Under the pieces are notes generated by a model. That model had not been told where the DNA came from. It did no database searches and worked only from the letters and a program-made list of their open reading frames with translations. A stretch of 64,000 bases of DNA, taken from IMG/VR virus record IMGVR_UViG_3300044712_000833, positions 62,001 to 126,000 of that record; one strand, 5' to 3'. The translations under genes and the position numbers were made by a program. Within the stretch, counting starts at the first letter, position 1; every line of letters starts with the position of its first letter. Source of the DNA: a virus. Positions 31,608-39,963 of the stretch are shown here, piece by piece.

Positions 31608-31840
31608 TCTAATTCTCTCAATCTATTAGATAGTTCGTATAGGTCAGATGTCATTTCTACCCTATATCCGTTTCTAAATATCATATAATTATTTATATCC
31701 CTCCCCCACATAAATGAACAACATTGTTCGACCTCAAATTTCCCATCAAAAATAAAAACCTCTCCTGCTGGTTTCACTTCGGACAATGTGGAGTTAGCTA
31801 TTTCAATATTTATACGATTTACTCTTACAATCTTAATCAT
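31604..31840 (-). CDS. unknown protein (78 aa)
   Basis: Beta-rich small protein overlapping the lipoprotein start. Not recognised. Confidence 0.45.
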   Translation of the reverse strand: MIKIVRVNRINIEIANSTLSEVKPAGEVFIFDGKFEVEQCCSFMWGRDINNYMIFRNGYRVEMTSDLYELSNRLRELE

Positions 31841-31855
31841 AAAACTTTCCCTTTA

Positions 31856-32095
31856 TTAATCTATGTTGAAAACATAACCGCAATTAGAGCAGAGGTTAAA
31901 ATACTCTTTTCTCATTGGAGATAATCGATTAAACCCATAAACTTTTTCATCAGTATATTTTTGATCTTCAAAAACTGTATCATAATCTGTTTCAATGTGA
32001 AGTTCTTCGATGCTTTTACAATTTGGACAAACTTGTTTCCAATATTCATGCCAAGTAGTTATTTGCCTCGGAATTAAAAATTTCTTTGTGTTCAT
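31856..32095 (-). CDS. zinc-ribbon protein (79 aa)
   Basis: CPNC near residue 19 and CSNC near residue 69 make a zinc ribbon with a long insert. Function unknown. Confidence 0.55.
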   Translation of the reverse strand: MNTKKFLIPRQITTWHEYWKQVCPNCKSIEELHIETDYDTVFEDQKYTDEKVYGFNRLSPMRKEYFNLCSNCGYVFNID

Positions 32096-32107
32096 AAAAT
32101 GTTCCTT

Positions 32108-32425
32108 TTATTTTCCATCTAGAACTGCGTTTGAAATCAGTTCTCTAATTTCTCCCCAAGGGACTCCGTTATAATTATCATCACCATGAGAAATCCAAGA
32201 ATCGACAAGTTCCATGTAATAAGGTAATCTTTCTTCTGGAGACATATCTTTCCAACAGTATTCACATAAGGGAAAACAGCCACTACCCATTCTGTAAGGT
32301 GTTGAATGGAAATTATCTATAACAAAAGAGATATGACATCTTCCACAAGAAGCGGTATCTGGAAACATTATTTCAGAAATCTTTCCAATCTTAGTTCTGC
32401 TTTGCAACATAAGTTTTTTGTTCAT
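32108..32425 (-). CDS. zinc-binding protein (105 aa)
   Basis: CGRCH near residue 27 and CEYCW near residue 58 pair as a zinc ribbon or small finger. The C-terminal helix is acidic. Not recognised beyond that. Confidence 0.5.
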   Translation of the reverse strand: MNKKLMLQSRTKIGKISEIMFPDTASCGRCHISFVIDNFHSTPYRMGSGCFPLCEYCWKDMSPEERLPYYMELVDSWISHGDDNYNGVPWGEIRELISNAVLDGK

Positions 32426-32437
32426 AAAATCTGCCTT

Positions 32438-32701
32438 TTATTTAGGTTCAAAATTTGGTTCTTCAGGAAGACTCGTCCAGCACTTAGGATCATATACAAC
32501 ATCGTATCCTCCTTGTTCATCTTGCCAACTTCCAATCCTGCACCATCTCCAACCAATGTACCCATTGGGATAGTTCACAGAGTCTTCGTTCCAAGAAACA
32601 TGAACCCACTCCCCTTTTCCATCTGCGCTAAGTTCTTCGCTCCATACAAGAATCGGAGTCCCATCTTTAGGGGCTATATCCATTGAGTTATATTTTGTCA
32701 T
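32438..32701 (-). CDS. DUF551-like protein (87 aa)
   Basis: YNSMDIAPKDGTPILVW at the N-terminus and a Trp-rich end (KCWTSLPEEP) match the small phage family with the IxxAPKDGxxIL...W..LPxPP pattern. Function unknown in all members I know. Confidence 0.65.
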   Translation of the reverse strand: MTKYNSMDIAPKDGTPILVWSEELSADGKGEWVHVSWNEDSVNYPNGYIGWRWCRIGSWQDEQGGYDVVYDPKCWTSLPEEPNFEPK

Positions 32702-32716
32702 TATAAAATTTACCTC

Positions 32717-33025
32717 TTATTTACTCTTCATAATTTTATTTTGAAGTTCTAAAATTCTATCTTTAGATAAAGGAGGGGCATTGTCAATTTCAATTTCTGT
32801 TGCTACTCCATTGTGGTAAAAAACAACATCCCAATGAGTAATATTATATTTACGCCTTAATGTGTCTTGAATTTTTGAATATTCATTAACCAGAGAAATT
32901 ATTTCTTTCCACTCGGCTTTGTGGAATTCAAAAATATGATTTCTCAAAGGTTTTGCTGAAGCGTTATCGTGAAACCTTCCTAAGTCACTTCCGCATATCG
33001 GACATATTACATTTCTTTTTGTCAT
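32717..33025 (-). CDS. zinc-finger protein (102 aa)
   Basis: CPICGSDLGRF..NHIFEFH gives two cysteines and two histidines early on, like a C2H2 finger. The remainder is alpha/beta. Confidence 0.5.
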   Translation of the reverse strand: MTKRNVICPICGSDLGRFHDNASAKPLRNHIFEFHKAEWKEIISLVNEYSKIQDTLRRKYNITHWDVVFYHNGVATEIEIDNAPPLSKDRILELQNKIMKSK

Positions 33026-33042
33026 CGAATAAAATCCTTCTT

Positions 33043-33315
33043 TTATTCGTTTGGAATTAATTTAACCAAGACAGGAGCATATGCACTGTGGTTAGTATCG
33101 TAAAACCAGTCGCATGTCTTTTCTTCTGTAACATTAAATGTTTCAACAACTCTCCCTAATCTCCCGCCAATTTCCTTATTTACGATATTTTTAACCTGAT
33201 AAACTTCAGGATAAGTATCTTCCATAAAGAAATCACCAATAGATAAATCGTAAAGATCAACGTACCCAGTTTGACCTACGAACAAGGCAGTAAAATTTTT
33301 CCAGTTCTTTCCCAT
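33043..33315 (-). CDS. unknown protein (90 aa)
   Basis: Beta-rich; GQTGYVDLYDLSIGDFFM suggests a small barrel. It lies four bases from the next gene. Confidence 0.45.
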   Translation of the reverse strand: MGKNWKNFTALFVGQTGYVDLYDLSIGDFFMEDTYPEVYQVKNIVNKEIGGRLGRVVETFNVTEEKTCDWFYDTNHSAYAPVLVKLIPNE

Positions 33316-33318
33316 ATT

Positions 33319-33525
33319 TTACTCTTTTCCTATAATGTAATAAGAATCTAAATTAATTTCAGTTGATATTTTAGATAAAACAAAAACATCAGTTAGTCCG
33401 AAAGTCTCTTCTGATCCAACAATAGAGAACAGACCATCACTATCATATCTACCTACGGTAACGTACTTTGAATCATTTATGCTAACCCAATAAAAACAAT
33501 TTTTTTCTAAGTATTTAATGTTCAT
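33319..33525 (-). CDS. unknown protein (68 aa)
   Basis: Beta-rich small protein, similar in composition to its neighbour. Not recognised. Confidence 0.4.
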   Translation of the reverse strand: MNIKYLEKNCFYWVSINDSKYVTVGRYDSDGLFSIVGSEETFGLTDVFVLSKISTEINLDSYYIIGKE

Positions 33526-33527
33526 AC

Positions 33528-33731
33528 TTAATTCCTTTCATTTGTAATCATATCCTCAATCATCCAATAAGTAGACCAATTACAGGGAACTTTCTCTAAT
33601 AGAATATTATTAAACCTAATCTCATAATTTCTTCGATTATCAACCATTCTAATATCAAAACCATTATAAATAAATGGTTCGCCGCTCAAAAGGATTTCGT
33701 TCATGTCGTCAATACTATTTTGTCCACACAT
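33528..33731 (-). CDS. unknown protein (67 aa)
   Basis: Polar alpha/beta protein; its start overlaps the end of the glycosylase gene. Not recognised. Confidence 0.4.
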   Translation of the reverse strand: MCGQNSIDDMNEILLSGEPFIYNGFDIRMVDNRRNYEIRFNNILLEKVPCNWSTYWMIEDMITNERN

Positions 33732-34197
33732 AAGGTAAAGTCACATTTCCTTTCTTGTCAATTTTTATGGGAGCAGCGGGTTCTTCACTCCAACCGAATC
33801 TGCCGTACCAATCCATATCCTTGTAAAGCAAAGCAGAACGATAAGCAGATAAAACATCCTCGCGCCTGATCCAATCTGGTTCTTTGTAATCTTCGAACGA
33901 TATTTGAGAAACAATCGCTTCAGCTTCAACACCGTTCTTGTGAGTCCGCTTTCCACCACGACGACCGTCATCGAAACGGGCAATCCATTCGTCGTGTAAA
34001 GCACAAATATAAGAAAGCAAGCACTTATGATAACCCTCCCACATGAGATATGGATGAATGTTGCCTTGACGCTTCCCTTGACCAGTTATGTAACGATATA
34101 CCTGAAAGGCTTCAGTGATTTGTTTGCCTAAACGCTTTGTGTCTAGGCATTTTGCGTTTTCGTGAAAATCTGTTGAAGTCAAAAATATGTTTGTCAT
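33715..34197 (-). CDS. pyrimidine-dimer DNA glycosylase-like protein
   Basis: 160 residues. KCLDTKRLGKQITEAFQVYRYI, then HPYLMWEGYHKCLLSYICALHDEWI and WYGRFGWSEEP...LPYVW match the family of pyrimidine-dimer DNA glycosylases (T4 endonuclease V-related and DUF-type relatives). The likely role is repair of UV damage. The ATG is only nine bases after the -10 box of the promoter, so the mRNA is probably almost leaderless. No Shine-Dalgarno sequence precedes it. GC content is higher than around. Confidence 0.75.
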   Translation of the reverse strand: MTNIFLTSTDFHENAKCLDTKRLGKQITEAFQVYRYITGQGKRQGNIHPYLMWEGYHKCLLSYICALHDEWIARFDDGRRGGKRTHKNGVEAEAIVSQISFEDYKEPDWIRREDVLSAYRSALLYKDMDWYGRFGWSEEPAAPIKIDKKGNVTLPYVWTK

Positions 34198-34206
34198 AGT
34201 GAAGTA

Positions 34207-34235
34207 ATTATAAACGAAAACCCCTTATTTGTCAA
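34207..34235 (-). promoter_or_regulatory. sigma-70 promoter giving a near-leaderless mRNA
   Basis: TTGACA, 17 bp, TATAAT on the minus strand. The -35 box lies within the hairpin at 34221-34239. Confidence 0.8.
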
Positions 34236-34239
34236 GGGG
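34221..34239 (-). terminator. terminator hairpin holding a -35 box
   Basis: CCCCTT/AAGGGG with a 7-base loop, followed by TTTTCGTTT on the minus strand. It ends the macro-domain transcript. Confidence 0.8.
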
Positions 34240-34722
34240 CAATTTATAAATATAAACATCTAATGTTGGATAACATTTTAGAGCATCTTTAATAAGAGAT
34301 AAAACAATATCCCAATCGCCACCACCCAACCCACATCCAATACCATAAGGAATAGCGACAGACAGATTAAGATTTTCGGCGTAAATAAAAACAGAATTTA
34401 ATCCATTAATAAGAGAGAAATAATTCGTGTGTCTCCTGTCTGTACCATAATTTTCTTGACCAAAAATAGATGCTATGTATTGAACCCTATATTTATCGTC
34501 GCTTATTCCAAACCAATAAACCAAGCCCTCAATCGATATTTCATTGAATTTATATTTTTCACACATCAAAATATAATCATCTAATATATTGGGATATTTC
34601 TGTCTAATTTGTTTTGCTAATCCAGAACCCATTACTTTTTTATGATTCACAGATTGAACAATAATGTTTGCGTGAGAGTCTAAAATATTCCCTTCTACAA
34701 ATTCAATTCCGAAAAATTTCAT
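34225..34722 (-). CDS. macro-domain protein
   Basis: 165 residues. IEFVEGNILDSHANIIVQSVNHKKVMGSGLAKQI is the ADP-ribose binding loop pattern (GNI...NI..N.VN....GSGLA), and IPYGIGCGLGGGDWDIV is the conserved P.GxGxGGxxW segment. Such proteins bind or hydrolyse ADP-ribose adducts, including ADP-ribose-1''-phosphate from tRNA splicing. It could reverse host ADP-ribosylation or serve RNA repair. It is followed by a terminator that overlaps its last codons. Confidence 0.85.
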   Translation of the reverse strand: MKFFGIEFVEGNILDSHANIIVQSVNHKKVMGSGLAKQIRQKYPNILDDYILMCEKYKFNEISIEGLVYWFGISDDKYRVQYIASIFGQENYGTDRRHTNYFSLINGLNSVFIYAENLNLSVAIPYGIGCGLGGGDWDIVLSLIKDALKCYPTLDVYIYKLPLDK

Positions 34723-34751
34723 ATTTTATCCTTTATAAAACTGCTATTTTA

Positions 34752-35108
34752 TTATTCTTTAAATCTCAAAGGGACTAAACCAATTGTAGAACGATGACCT
34801 CTGTACTTTAAATTTGCATCTGTTTGTTGCTGAATTTGAAAATCAATCGGGAGTCCTGTCATTTTCTCTCCTAATGCAGAAAAAGCCATACACAAAGAAA
34901 TCCATTTAGCATTATCTAGACATTCATCAGGTTTTCCAAAGCCCATTTTTTCATAATCATCATCTGATAAAATCAATCTAACATCAACGTCTCTCCATAT
35001 TTTATTATCCAAAGATGATCCAACATGATAAGGAGGAACTCCAAAAGCGTCCCAAACTTTTGATCCAAATTCATTTAAAAATAAATGTTGTGGCATTCCT
35101 ACGCCCAT
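34752..35108 (-). CDS. minimal nucleotidyltransferase-fold protein (118 aa)
   Basis: VGSSLDNKIWRDVDVRLIL is the GS(x)nDVD motif of polymerase-beta-like nucleotidyltransferases. The fold seems cut short after the first acidic pair. A role in RNA or protein nucleotidylation is possible. It neighbours the macro-domain gene, separated only by a palindrome. Confidence 0.6.
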   Translation of the reverse strand: MGVGMPQHLFLNEFGSKVWDAFGVPPYHVGSSLDNKIWRDVDVRLILSDDDYEKMGFGKPDECLDNAKWISLCMAFSALGEKMTGLPIDFQIQQQTDANLKYRGHRSTIGLVPLRFKE

Positions 35109-35109
35109 A

Positions 35110-35208
35110 TTATAACTCCTTCATTGTCTCAATTACTTGTTCAATTGAAATAGGGTAAAAATTGTGGCAATCTACACCAATGTCAAAAGATTTTCCATAA
35201 GAGGACAT
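35110..35208 (-). CDS. possible tiny protein (33 aa)
   Basis: An ATG shortly after the upstream stop reads SSYGKSFDIGVDCHNFY to a TAA just before the next ATG, and an AGGAG-like sequence precedes that next gene. Codon use is normal but the size makes it uncertain. Confidence 0.35.
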   Translation of the reverse strand: MSSYGKSFDIGVDCHNFYPISIEQVIETMKEL

Positions 35209-35218
35209 ATTGCCATTT

Positions 35219-35473
35219 TTATTCCTTAACATATTGAACTCTGTCGGTATAAAAAGTATCCATTTTACTACCATCTTGTAGAAAACACTCTACATAAAAT
35301 TGATTGTCAGACTCTTTATAAAAACAGTCCCATCTGTTTTCATAATACCGTTTAGCACCTAAGCCATCTCCAAAAATCCAATATGATCCTTCCAATGGCA
35401 TTCGAGGAGAACAGGCTAATAAAATAAAAACTGTTATTGATAAAAACAATATTTTATTCATAAATTTAAACAT
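35219..35473 (-). CDS. small lipoprotein (84 aa)
   Basis: KILFLSITVFILLACS is a lipoprotein signal with the lipobox LLAC near residue 21. The mature part is beta-rich with two cysteines. The first ATG overlaps the upstream stop; a second ATG four codons on is an alternative start. Confidence 0.6.
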   Translation of the reverse strand: MFKFMNKILFLSITVFILLACSPRMPLEGSYWIFGDGLGAKRYYENRWDCFYKESDNQFYVECFLQDGSKMDTFYTDRVQYVKE

Positions 35474-35777
35474 ATCTAAAATGACGCTCCTCTTGTTCTA
35501 AAACTTCCTGTAACCAAATTGGGAAATCTTCCGCTTTTTTACCCTTCCATTTTTTACCGCATTCACAAACGATTTCGAGAGAAGCGTATTTTTCTATATC
35601 CCATTCGTTAGACCAATCATTTTCAATCTTTGCCTCATGATAATTATCTTCATTCTTTTTAATAGACAATTCAGTTACATGAAAAGTTAATAAGTCTTTA
35701 TATATTTTTAGTCTTTCATGTCTGCATTTATTATTAAAAAGGGTTGGTTTTATGATTGCTTTTGGTTCTAAAAACAT
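35466..35777 (-). CDS. unknown protein with a CxC pair (103 aa)
   Basis: I place the start at the ATG of MFLEPKAII, after AAGGATGG; the longer frame overlaps the upstream gene by 77 bases. CECGKKWKGKKAEDFP near the end could be half of a zinc site. Not recognised. Confidence 0.5.
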   Translation of the reverse strand: MFLEPKAIIKPTLFNNKCRHERLKIYKDLLTFHVTELSIKKNEDNYHEAKIENDWSNEWDIEKYASLEIVCECGKKWKGKKAEDFPIWLQEVLEQEERHFRYV

Positions 35778-35787
35778 AATCCCATCC

Positions 35788-35991
35788 TTAAATGGTTGCT
35801 TCGTCAGGTTTATCAAAAACTCGTTGCAATTGAAAAGCTCTGACAAATGTTGGATGCCCGTCATCGGCAGAATAAATTTTTATCCAATTTTCATCTTTAG
35901 TCAAAGGAGGAATTACTGGTTCACCCTCATAAATTCTACCTTCGGTTAACCATAAGTCCAGAGAATCTTTTACAACACATTTATATTTCAT
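35788..35991 (-). CDS. unknown protein (67 aa)
   Basis: Starts MKYKCVVKDSLD..LTEGRIYEGE, a small beta-barrel pattern frequent in phage early proteins. Function unknown. Confidence 0.5.
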   Translation of the reverse strand: MKYKCVVKDSLDLWLTEGRIYEGEPVIPPLTKDENWIKIYSADDGHPTFVRAFQLQRVFDKPDEATI

Positions 35992-36551
35992 AAGAGACCT
36001 AAAAGTGCCTTGCTTTGATTAGTGGTAAACAATTTGTTAACAATGGCTTTTCTTAAGTTTTCTTCTCCGGTATTCGAATATACGGTAACATCCAAATTTA
36101 TATTATCCAAATCTGTTTCTGAAGGATGAAGTCTTTGGGAAGGACTTAAAGAATTTTCGTAATTAAGTCTTCCTATTCTTACAGAAGTATAGCAAAGGGG
36201 GTTATATTCTTCAAAAATACTAATTTCATTTTTGAAACGAGTATCATCTAAAATAAAATAATCAAATTCTCCATCAAAAGTCGTAATAAAATCAAAAACT
36301 GTTTTTGCCCAAAAATCAGGATTTTTCTTTCTAACAACGTCTGTTCCCAATCGTTGAAGTAACGATCTTCCTTCTTCATTTTTCTTTCCATCCCATTTAT
36401 AATAGGATTTACAAATAAACTTCAAATAACCAGCGAAAGACATGATAAGAGCAGTTTTACCTAGAGATTCAATTTCCTCTTTGATAATATTAGCCGCAAG
36501 AGTCTTTCCTGATTCAGCTTTTCCAGCAAGTAAAATTACATGACTCATCAT
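35988..36551 (-). CDS. deoxynucleoside monophosphate kinase
   Basis: 187 residues from the ATG pair that overlaps the stop of the nucleotidase gene and follows AGGAG. ILLAGKAESGKTLAA is the P-loop. FAGYLKFI, LLQRLGTDVVR and FWAKTVF follow as in T4 gp1-like dNMP kinases, and DDTRFKNEI is the Walker B/LID part. It phosphorylates dNMPs to dNDPs to feed replication, together with the adjacent nucleotidase. Confidence 0.8.
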   Translation of the reverse strand: MMSHVILLAGKAESGKTLAANIIKEEIESLGKTALIMSFAGYLKFICKSYYKWDGKKNEEGRSLLQRLGTDVVRKKNPDFWAKTVFDFITTFDGEFDYFILDDTRFKNEISIFEEYNPLCYTSVRIGRLNYENSLSPSQRLHPSETDLDNINLDVTVYSNTGEENLRKAIVNKLFTTNQSKALLGLL

Positions 36552-37099
36552 ACAGATATAATCTCCTGTCCATTCTTTTGTTTTGAAAAGAAGTCTACAA
36601 CTTCTATCCAATTATTTACTCTCGGATACCCAGTTAAATATTTATTCCACTCTTTCGTATATATAACACCTTTTCCATACGCTTTTATTACATTTTCTGG
36701 TCTGTCGTCTACAAGATAATCACAAGCAATAAGGCTTTTATCTAAAGCTTCAAAATAATCTTCTCTTTTTGTAATCAACCCATGCTTTTGTAACCATATA
36801 TATTTTGCGTTTGTTTGTTCTGGAGTAGAAGCAGTTACGAAAATAACTCTATACCCCATATTTCTAAGAGTGCTAACTCCAAAAAAAGAATTTTTTTCTG
36901 GAAGAATGTCATCATAAAGATTAGGAAGTTTTAGATAATCATACATTTTACTTCCAATCTTAGTATAATCCCCTATATTCCAATCTTTTATATCCGACTC
37001 TTGCAAAACATCATTGTGATCGAAATTATAATACTGTAACCATCTAGAAACCAGTTTGGCAATAGTGTCATCTACATCTATACCAACAATTTTATTCAT
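36548..37099 (-). CDS. 5'(3')-deoxyribonucleotidase-like HAD phosphatase
   Basis: 183 residues. IVGIDVDDTIAKL is HAD motif I (DxD), IFVTAST is motif II, and ACDYLVDDRPENV is motif IV. This matches the 5'-nucleotidase (NT5C) branch. It probably removes phosphate from nucleotides made by degradation of host DNA. Confidence 0.8.
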   Translation of the reverse strand: MNKIVGIDVDDTIAKLVSRWLQYYNFDHNDVLQESDIKDWNIGDYTKIGSKMYDYLKLPNLYDDILPEKNSFFGVSTLRNMGYRVIFVTASTPEQTNAKYIWLQKHGLITKREDYFEALDKSLIACDYLVDDRPENVIKAYGKGVIYTKEWNKYLTGYPRVNNWIEVVDFFSKQKNGQEIISV

Positions 37100-37111
37100 A
37101 AAATTTTCCTT

Positions 37112-37369
37112 TTATTTCTTCATCTCCAAAACATAAGTCACAGCCAAATCTTTATTGTCATCCCATAAATCCAAATCTTCCTTTAGCGGTTCAACTGAAT
37201 TATTTATAATTGTCTTAAACACTCTTTCCAGTTCTGGAGAATTCTTTTTGAAGTCCATCGTTTTACCACCTTCCCAAAGATATTTTCGGTATTTGAAAAT
37301 TCTCACTGAAGCGATTTGAGTTTCTTTGTCACAAAAAATCTTTACTTCTTTAGTTGTTGAAGTTCTCAT
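37112..37369 (-). CDS. unknown protein (85 aa)
   Basis: Alpha/beta, basic N-terminus, acidic C-terminus. No motif recognised. Confidence 0.45.
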   Translation of the reverse strand: MRTSTTKEVKIFCDKETQIASVRIFKYRKYLWEGGKTMDFKKNSPELERVFKTIINNSVEPLKEDLDLWDDNKDLAVTYVLEMKK

Positions 37370-37377
37370 ATTATCTC

Positions 37378-37584
37378 CTATTTCAATGCGATCAAAACTG
37401 AACTCTGCACAGATAAACTAATAACATCTTCTTTGTCGAAAATATAATATCCATCCCCTCTCAAAATATCAAGTCTATATCTTCCTTCAGTTGTTGTTTT
37501 CTTTAAAAGACCATAGAGAGACATCTTTTCATTAAAGATATTGACAAACGACCCAACATGTTCTTGCAGTTCTTTATTATTCAT
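37378..37584 (-). CDS. unknown protein (68 aa)
   Basis: Small protein whose second half is beta-rich (YRLDILRGDGYYIFDKEDVISL), resembling an Sm-like strand pattern. Not confirmed. Confidence 0.4.
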   Translation of the reverse strand: MNNKELQEHVGSFVNIFNEKMSLYGLLKKTTTEGRYRLDILRGDGYYIFDKEDVISLSVQSSVLIALK

Positions 37585-37596
37585 AAAATGTCCATT

Positions 37597-37998
37597 CTAT
37601 ACAACTTCAAAAAAAATTGATGTTTCTAAACCCGGATTATCTTTACAGTAAATTTTTAGTCTTGTTTTTCCTTTTCTGTTTCCATAAATCCATCCGTCAT
37701 TTGAAACAAGAAGAACTCCGTAATTTTCAGATTCAAAATTTAACCAAGTATTCAATAGTGAAAAAGGTGCGTTTGAGTTTGGAATTCCAAAAACTTTTAA
37801 TTCTTTCTTACTTCCGTAATAAACACTTGTGTCTCCCCCTTGAACACCGATTGCAATTAAATCTTCTAAATAATAATTTATGTGATTTCTAATGTTTGTT
37901 TGTTCAATATTTTTGGGGATTATAGGTGCGCCACAACGAGGACATTCTCTATCTTCTGGAAATAATTTTGTAGAACAAAAATCACAATTAGTAATCAT
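37597..37998 (-). CDS. zinc-ribbon plus Ig-like strand protein (133 aa)
   Basis: CDFC and CPRCG within the first 22 residues form a zinc ribbon. The rest looks like a beta sandwich and is followed by a palindrome-like spacer. Function unknown. Confidence 0.5.
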   Translation of the reverse strand: MITNCDFCSTKLFPEDRECPRCGAPIIPKNIEQTNIRNHINYYLEDLIAIGVQGGDTSVYYGSKKELKVFGIPNSNAPFSLLNTWLNFESENYGVLLVSNDGWIYGNRKGKTRLKIYCKDNPGLETSIFFEVV

Positions 37999-38013
37999 AA
38001 AACTCCAATTCTA

Positions 38014-38175
38014 TTAACTTGTTTCGTCCATCCACAAACTGTGAAATAATGCGGCGAAGCCGAGCGATGGTGAAAACAGAGGGCTAAAAAACTTTTCTCT
38101 AGTAAAAAATACAATTCCCATCATAATGAGAATAAAAAAATAAAACAATAATCCACTAACAGTTATTTCTCTCAT
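38014..38175 (-). CDS. small membrane protein (53 aa)
   Basis: One strong membrane helix (SGLLFYFFILIMMGIVFF). The ATG overlaps the upstream TGA. Confidence 0.55.
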   Translation of the reverse strand: MREITVSGLLFYFFILIMMGIVFFTREKFFSPLFSPSLGFAALFHSLWMDETS

Positions 38176-38489
38176 TTATTATTTTCCTCTTTTGTCAATG
38201 ATTTCTTAATTTGATCTTGATAAATTTTTATTTCATTGTTTACTTCGGATAAAGAAGTGATTCTTTGTGGAAGAACAACTTCTTTTAACCAAGCAACCAT
38301 GTTTGAAAATAAAATAGTTAAATCTTCTCCGTAACATCTTTCAAATAATGATTGTGGCATATTGTAATCTCCTTCCGTTCCATCCGTTGTCTCAACGGTA
38401 TACAATCCATCACTACACCACACTTTATATTCTCTATAAGAATATATTCTATCATCATATGTCAATCGATATAATTTTTTAATTTCCAT
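38172..38489 (-). CDS. unknown protein (105 aa)
   Basis: N-terminal beta strands, C-terminal charged helix (NNEIKIYQDQIKKSL). Possibly an oligomer through the helix. Not recognised. Confidence 0.45.
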   Translation of the reverse strand: MEIKKLYRLTYDDRIYSYREYKVWCSDGLYTVETTDGTEGDYNMPQSLFERCYGEDLTILFSNMVAWLKEVVLPQRITSLSEVNNEIKIYQDQIKKSLTKEENNK

Positions 38490-38512
38490 TTTATCCTCAT
38501 AAAATCACTCTT

Positions 38513-38710
38513 CTATCCATCTATCCCAATTGTATTTTCAACGAGACTTATAAAATCATCAATGGCTGTTTTTAGTTCATCATATCCGTTTGGAACATGA
38601 TTGTTGTTCTCGTACCATTCTGGGTAAAAGGTCGATAACATGGATTCTAGTTCTCCTTTTGCTCTTGCCCACGCCATTGCTCTTAATGTAGAAAGCATTT
38701 CTTTATCCAT
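38513..38710 (-). CDS. unknown helical protein (65 aa)
   Basis: Mostly helix (LRAMAWARAKGELESMLSTF). Preceded by a palindrome copy at 38725. Confidence 0.45.
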   Translation of the reverse strand: MDKEMLSTLRAMAWARAKGELESMLSTFYPEWYENNNHVPNGYDELKTAIDDFISLVENTIGIDG

Positions 38711-38738
38711 CTATTCTCCTGTTAATAAAATCGCGGTT

Positions 38739-39485
38739 TTATTTATTTTTTTCCACAACAATAATTCTTGTCTTAACCATTGTTCCAGATTCTTTGAATT
38801 CACCAGCGTCTAATTCAATAATTTTTCCATTGTTTTCTTCAAGCCATGATCTAAACTCTTTACTCAAACTATTTTCTCTGAAAAAAGGACTCTCAGAGAC
38901 GACTGATACTAAACGACCACCCTTCTTCAAACAATCCCACATATGGAAAACATGCTTAACGTCTTGTTGTTTCGTAAATGGAGGATTTGCAATAATTTTA
39001 TCAAACTTTTCAATTGGACTCCAAGATAAGAAGTCAATGTGAGCGACTGAATATCCCTTGTCCTTTAAGACCTTGCAATTCTCTGGCATCAGTTCAACGG
39101 CTACATAAGCGTTGTTTTTAGGAAATTCTTCTAGAATTGATCCTTGTCCAGCAGAAGGTTCAAGCAACATATCTCTCGATTGAATATCTGCCAATCCAAT
39201 CATTTGGAGGACAATATCTTTCGGAGTTGGGAAATATTGATACTCTTTTTTCTTATCTGTCCATTCTCCTGTATTAATCATCTCATCAATATCGTCTGAG
39301 GGATTATGGTCAAACAAGTGACCTTTCAATTTACGATTCCACTTTCCTCCGATACTCTCCAAACACTTGTTAACATCCGTATAAAGTTTTCGATCCAATT
39401 GAATGTCTGGAAGAAAAAGAAGATTTGACTCTTCTTCAACGGTAGACGTTTTTAAAATATTTAGAACTTCTTGTTTAATTTTCAT
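38739..39485 (-). CDS. N6-adenine DNA methyltransferase (NPPF type)
   Basis: 248 residues. YFPTPKDIV and LLEPSAGQGSILEEF form the AdoMet site and KIIANPPFTKQQDVKHV the catalytic NPPF. An HTH-like N-terminal part precedes it. It fits the gamma-type methyltransferases common in phages. The recognition site is unknown. Confidence 0.8.
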   Translation of the reverse strand: MKIKQEVLNILKTSTVEEESNLLFLPDIQLDRKLYTDVNKCLESIGGKWNRKLKGHLFDHNPSDDIDEMINTGEWTDKKKEYQYFPTPKDIVLQMIGLADIQSRDMLLEPSAGQGSILEEFPKNNAYVAVELMPENCKVLKDKGYSVAHIDFLSWSPIEKFDKIIANPPFTKQQDVKHVFHMWDCLKKGGRLVSVVSESPFFRENSLSKEFRSWLEENNGKIIELDAGEFKESGTMVKTRIIVVEKNK

Positions 39486-39506
39486 TTTATATTTTCCTCA
39501 TTTAAA

Positions 39507-39791
39507 TTATCTGATTGACATCTTCACAGTGTAAATATCCAAATCGCTACGCAAAGCACCTGTACCGAAATACAAATAACTATCAAATCTCATTCCCCTA
39601 ATAGAGTCAGGGTTATTGTAGTAAATAAATTCGCATCCTTCATATAATCCTTCTTGTGACCATTTATAAAGAGCAATATCTATAAATGTTTCAAATTCTC
39701 TTATACTCCCTGCTATCACAAGAACTTTTCGACTATTTATTTTTGAAAACAATTCTTCAAGACTATTCATCGACACTCTCAAATGGATCAA
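39507..39791 (-). CDS. unknown protein (94 aa)
   Basis: Alpha/beta protein with KVLVIAGSIREFETFI, resembling a Rossmann first strand but without the expected glycine loop. Its start overlaps the upstream gene. Confidence 0.45.
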   Translation of the reverse strand: MIHLRVSMNSLEELFSKINSRKVLVIAGSIREFETFIDIALYKWSQEGLYEGCEFIYYNNPDSIRGMRFDSYLYFGTGALRSDLDIYTVKMSIR

Positions 39792-39963
39792 AAGGTTCTG
39801 CTACCTTTCTGTCTCCAAATTCTCGTTGATAATCTCTTCCTGCTTGAAAACAAAACCAAATGATTTGATGAATTTGTTCATAAGGAATTCCTTGTAGAAC
39901 AGAATAATTAGCTACTTGACAAACCTTCTTTTCTGATTCTGTCAATTCAATTGCATCAGACAT
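39763..39963 (-). CDS. unknown acidic protein (66 aa)
   Basis: Acidic, mostly helical protein. Ends with PFDPFESVDE, overlapping the following gene. Confidence 0.45.
   Translation of the reverse strand: MSDAIELTESEKKVCQVANYSVLQGIPYEQIHQIIWFCFQAGRDYQREFGDRKVAEPFDPFESVDE

Noticed and set aside
33765-34004. Open frame within the glycosylase gene
   Set aside because: Lies fully inside a recognised gene in another frame, with no ribosome binding site.
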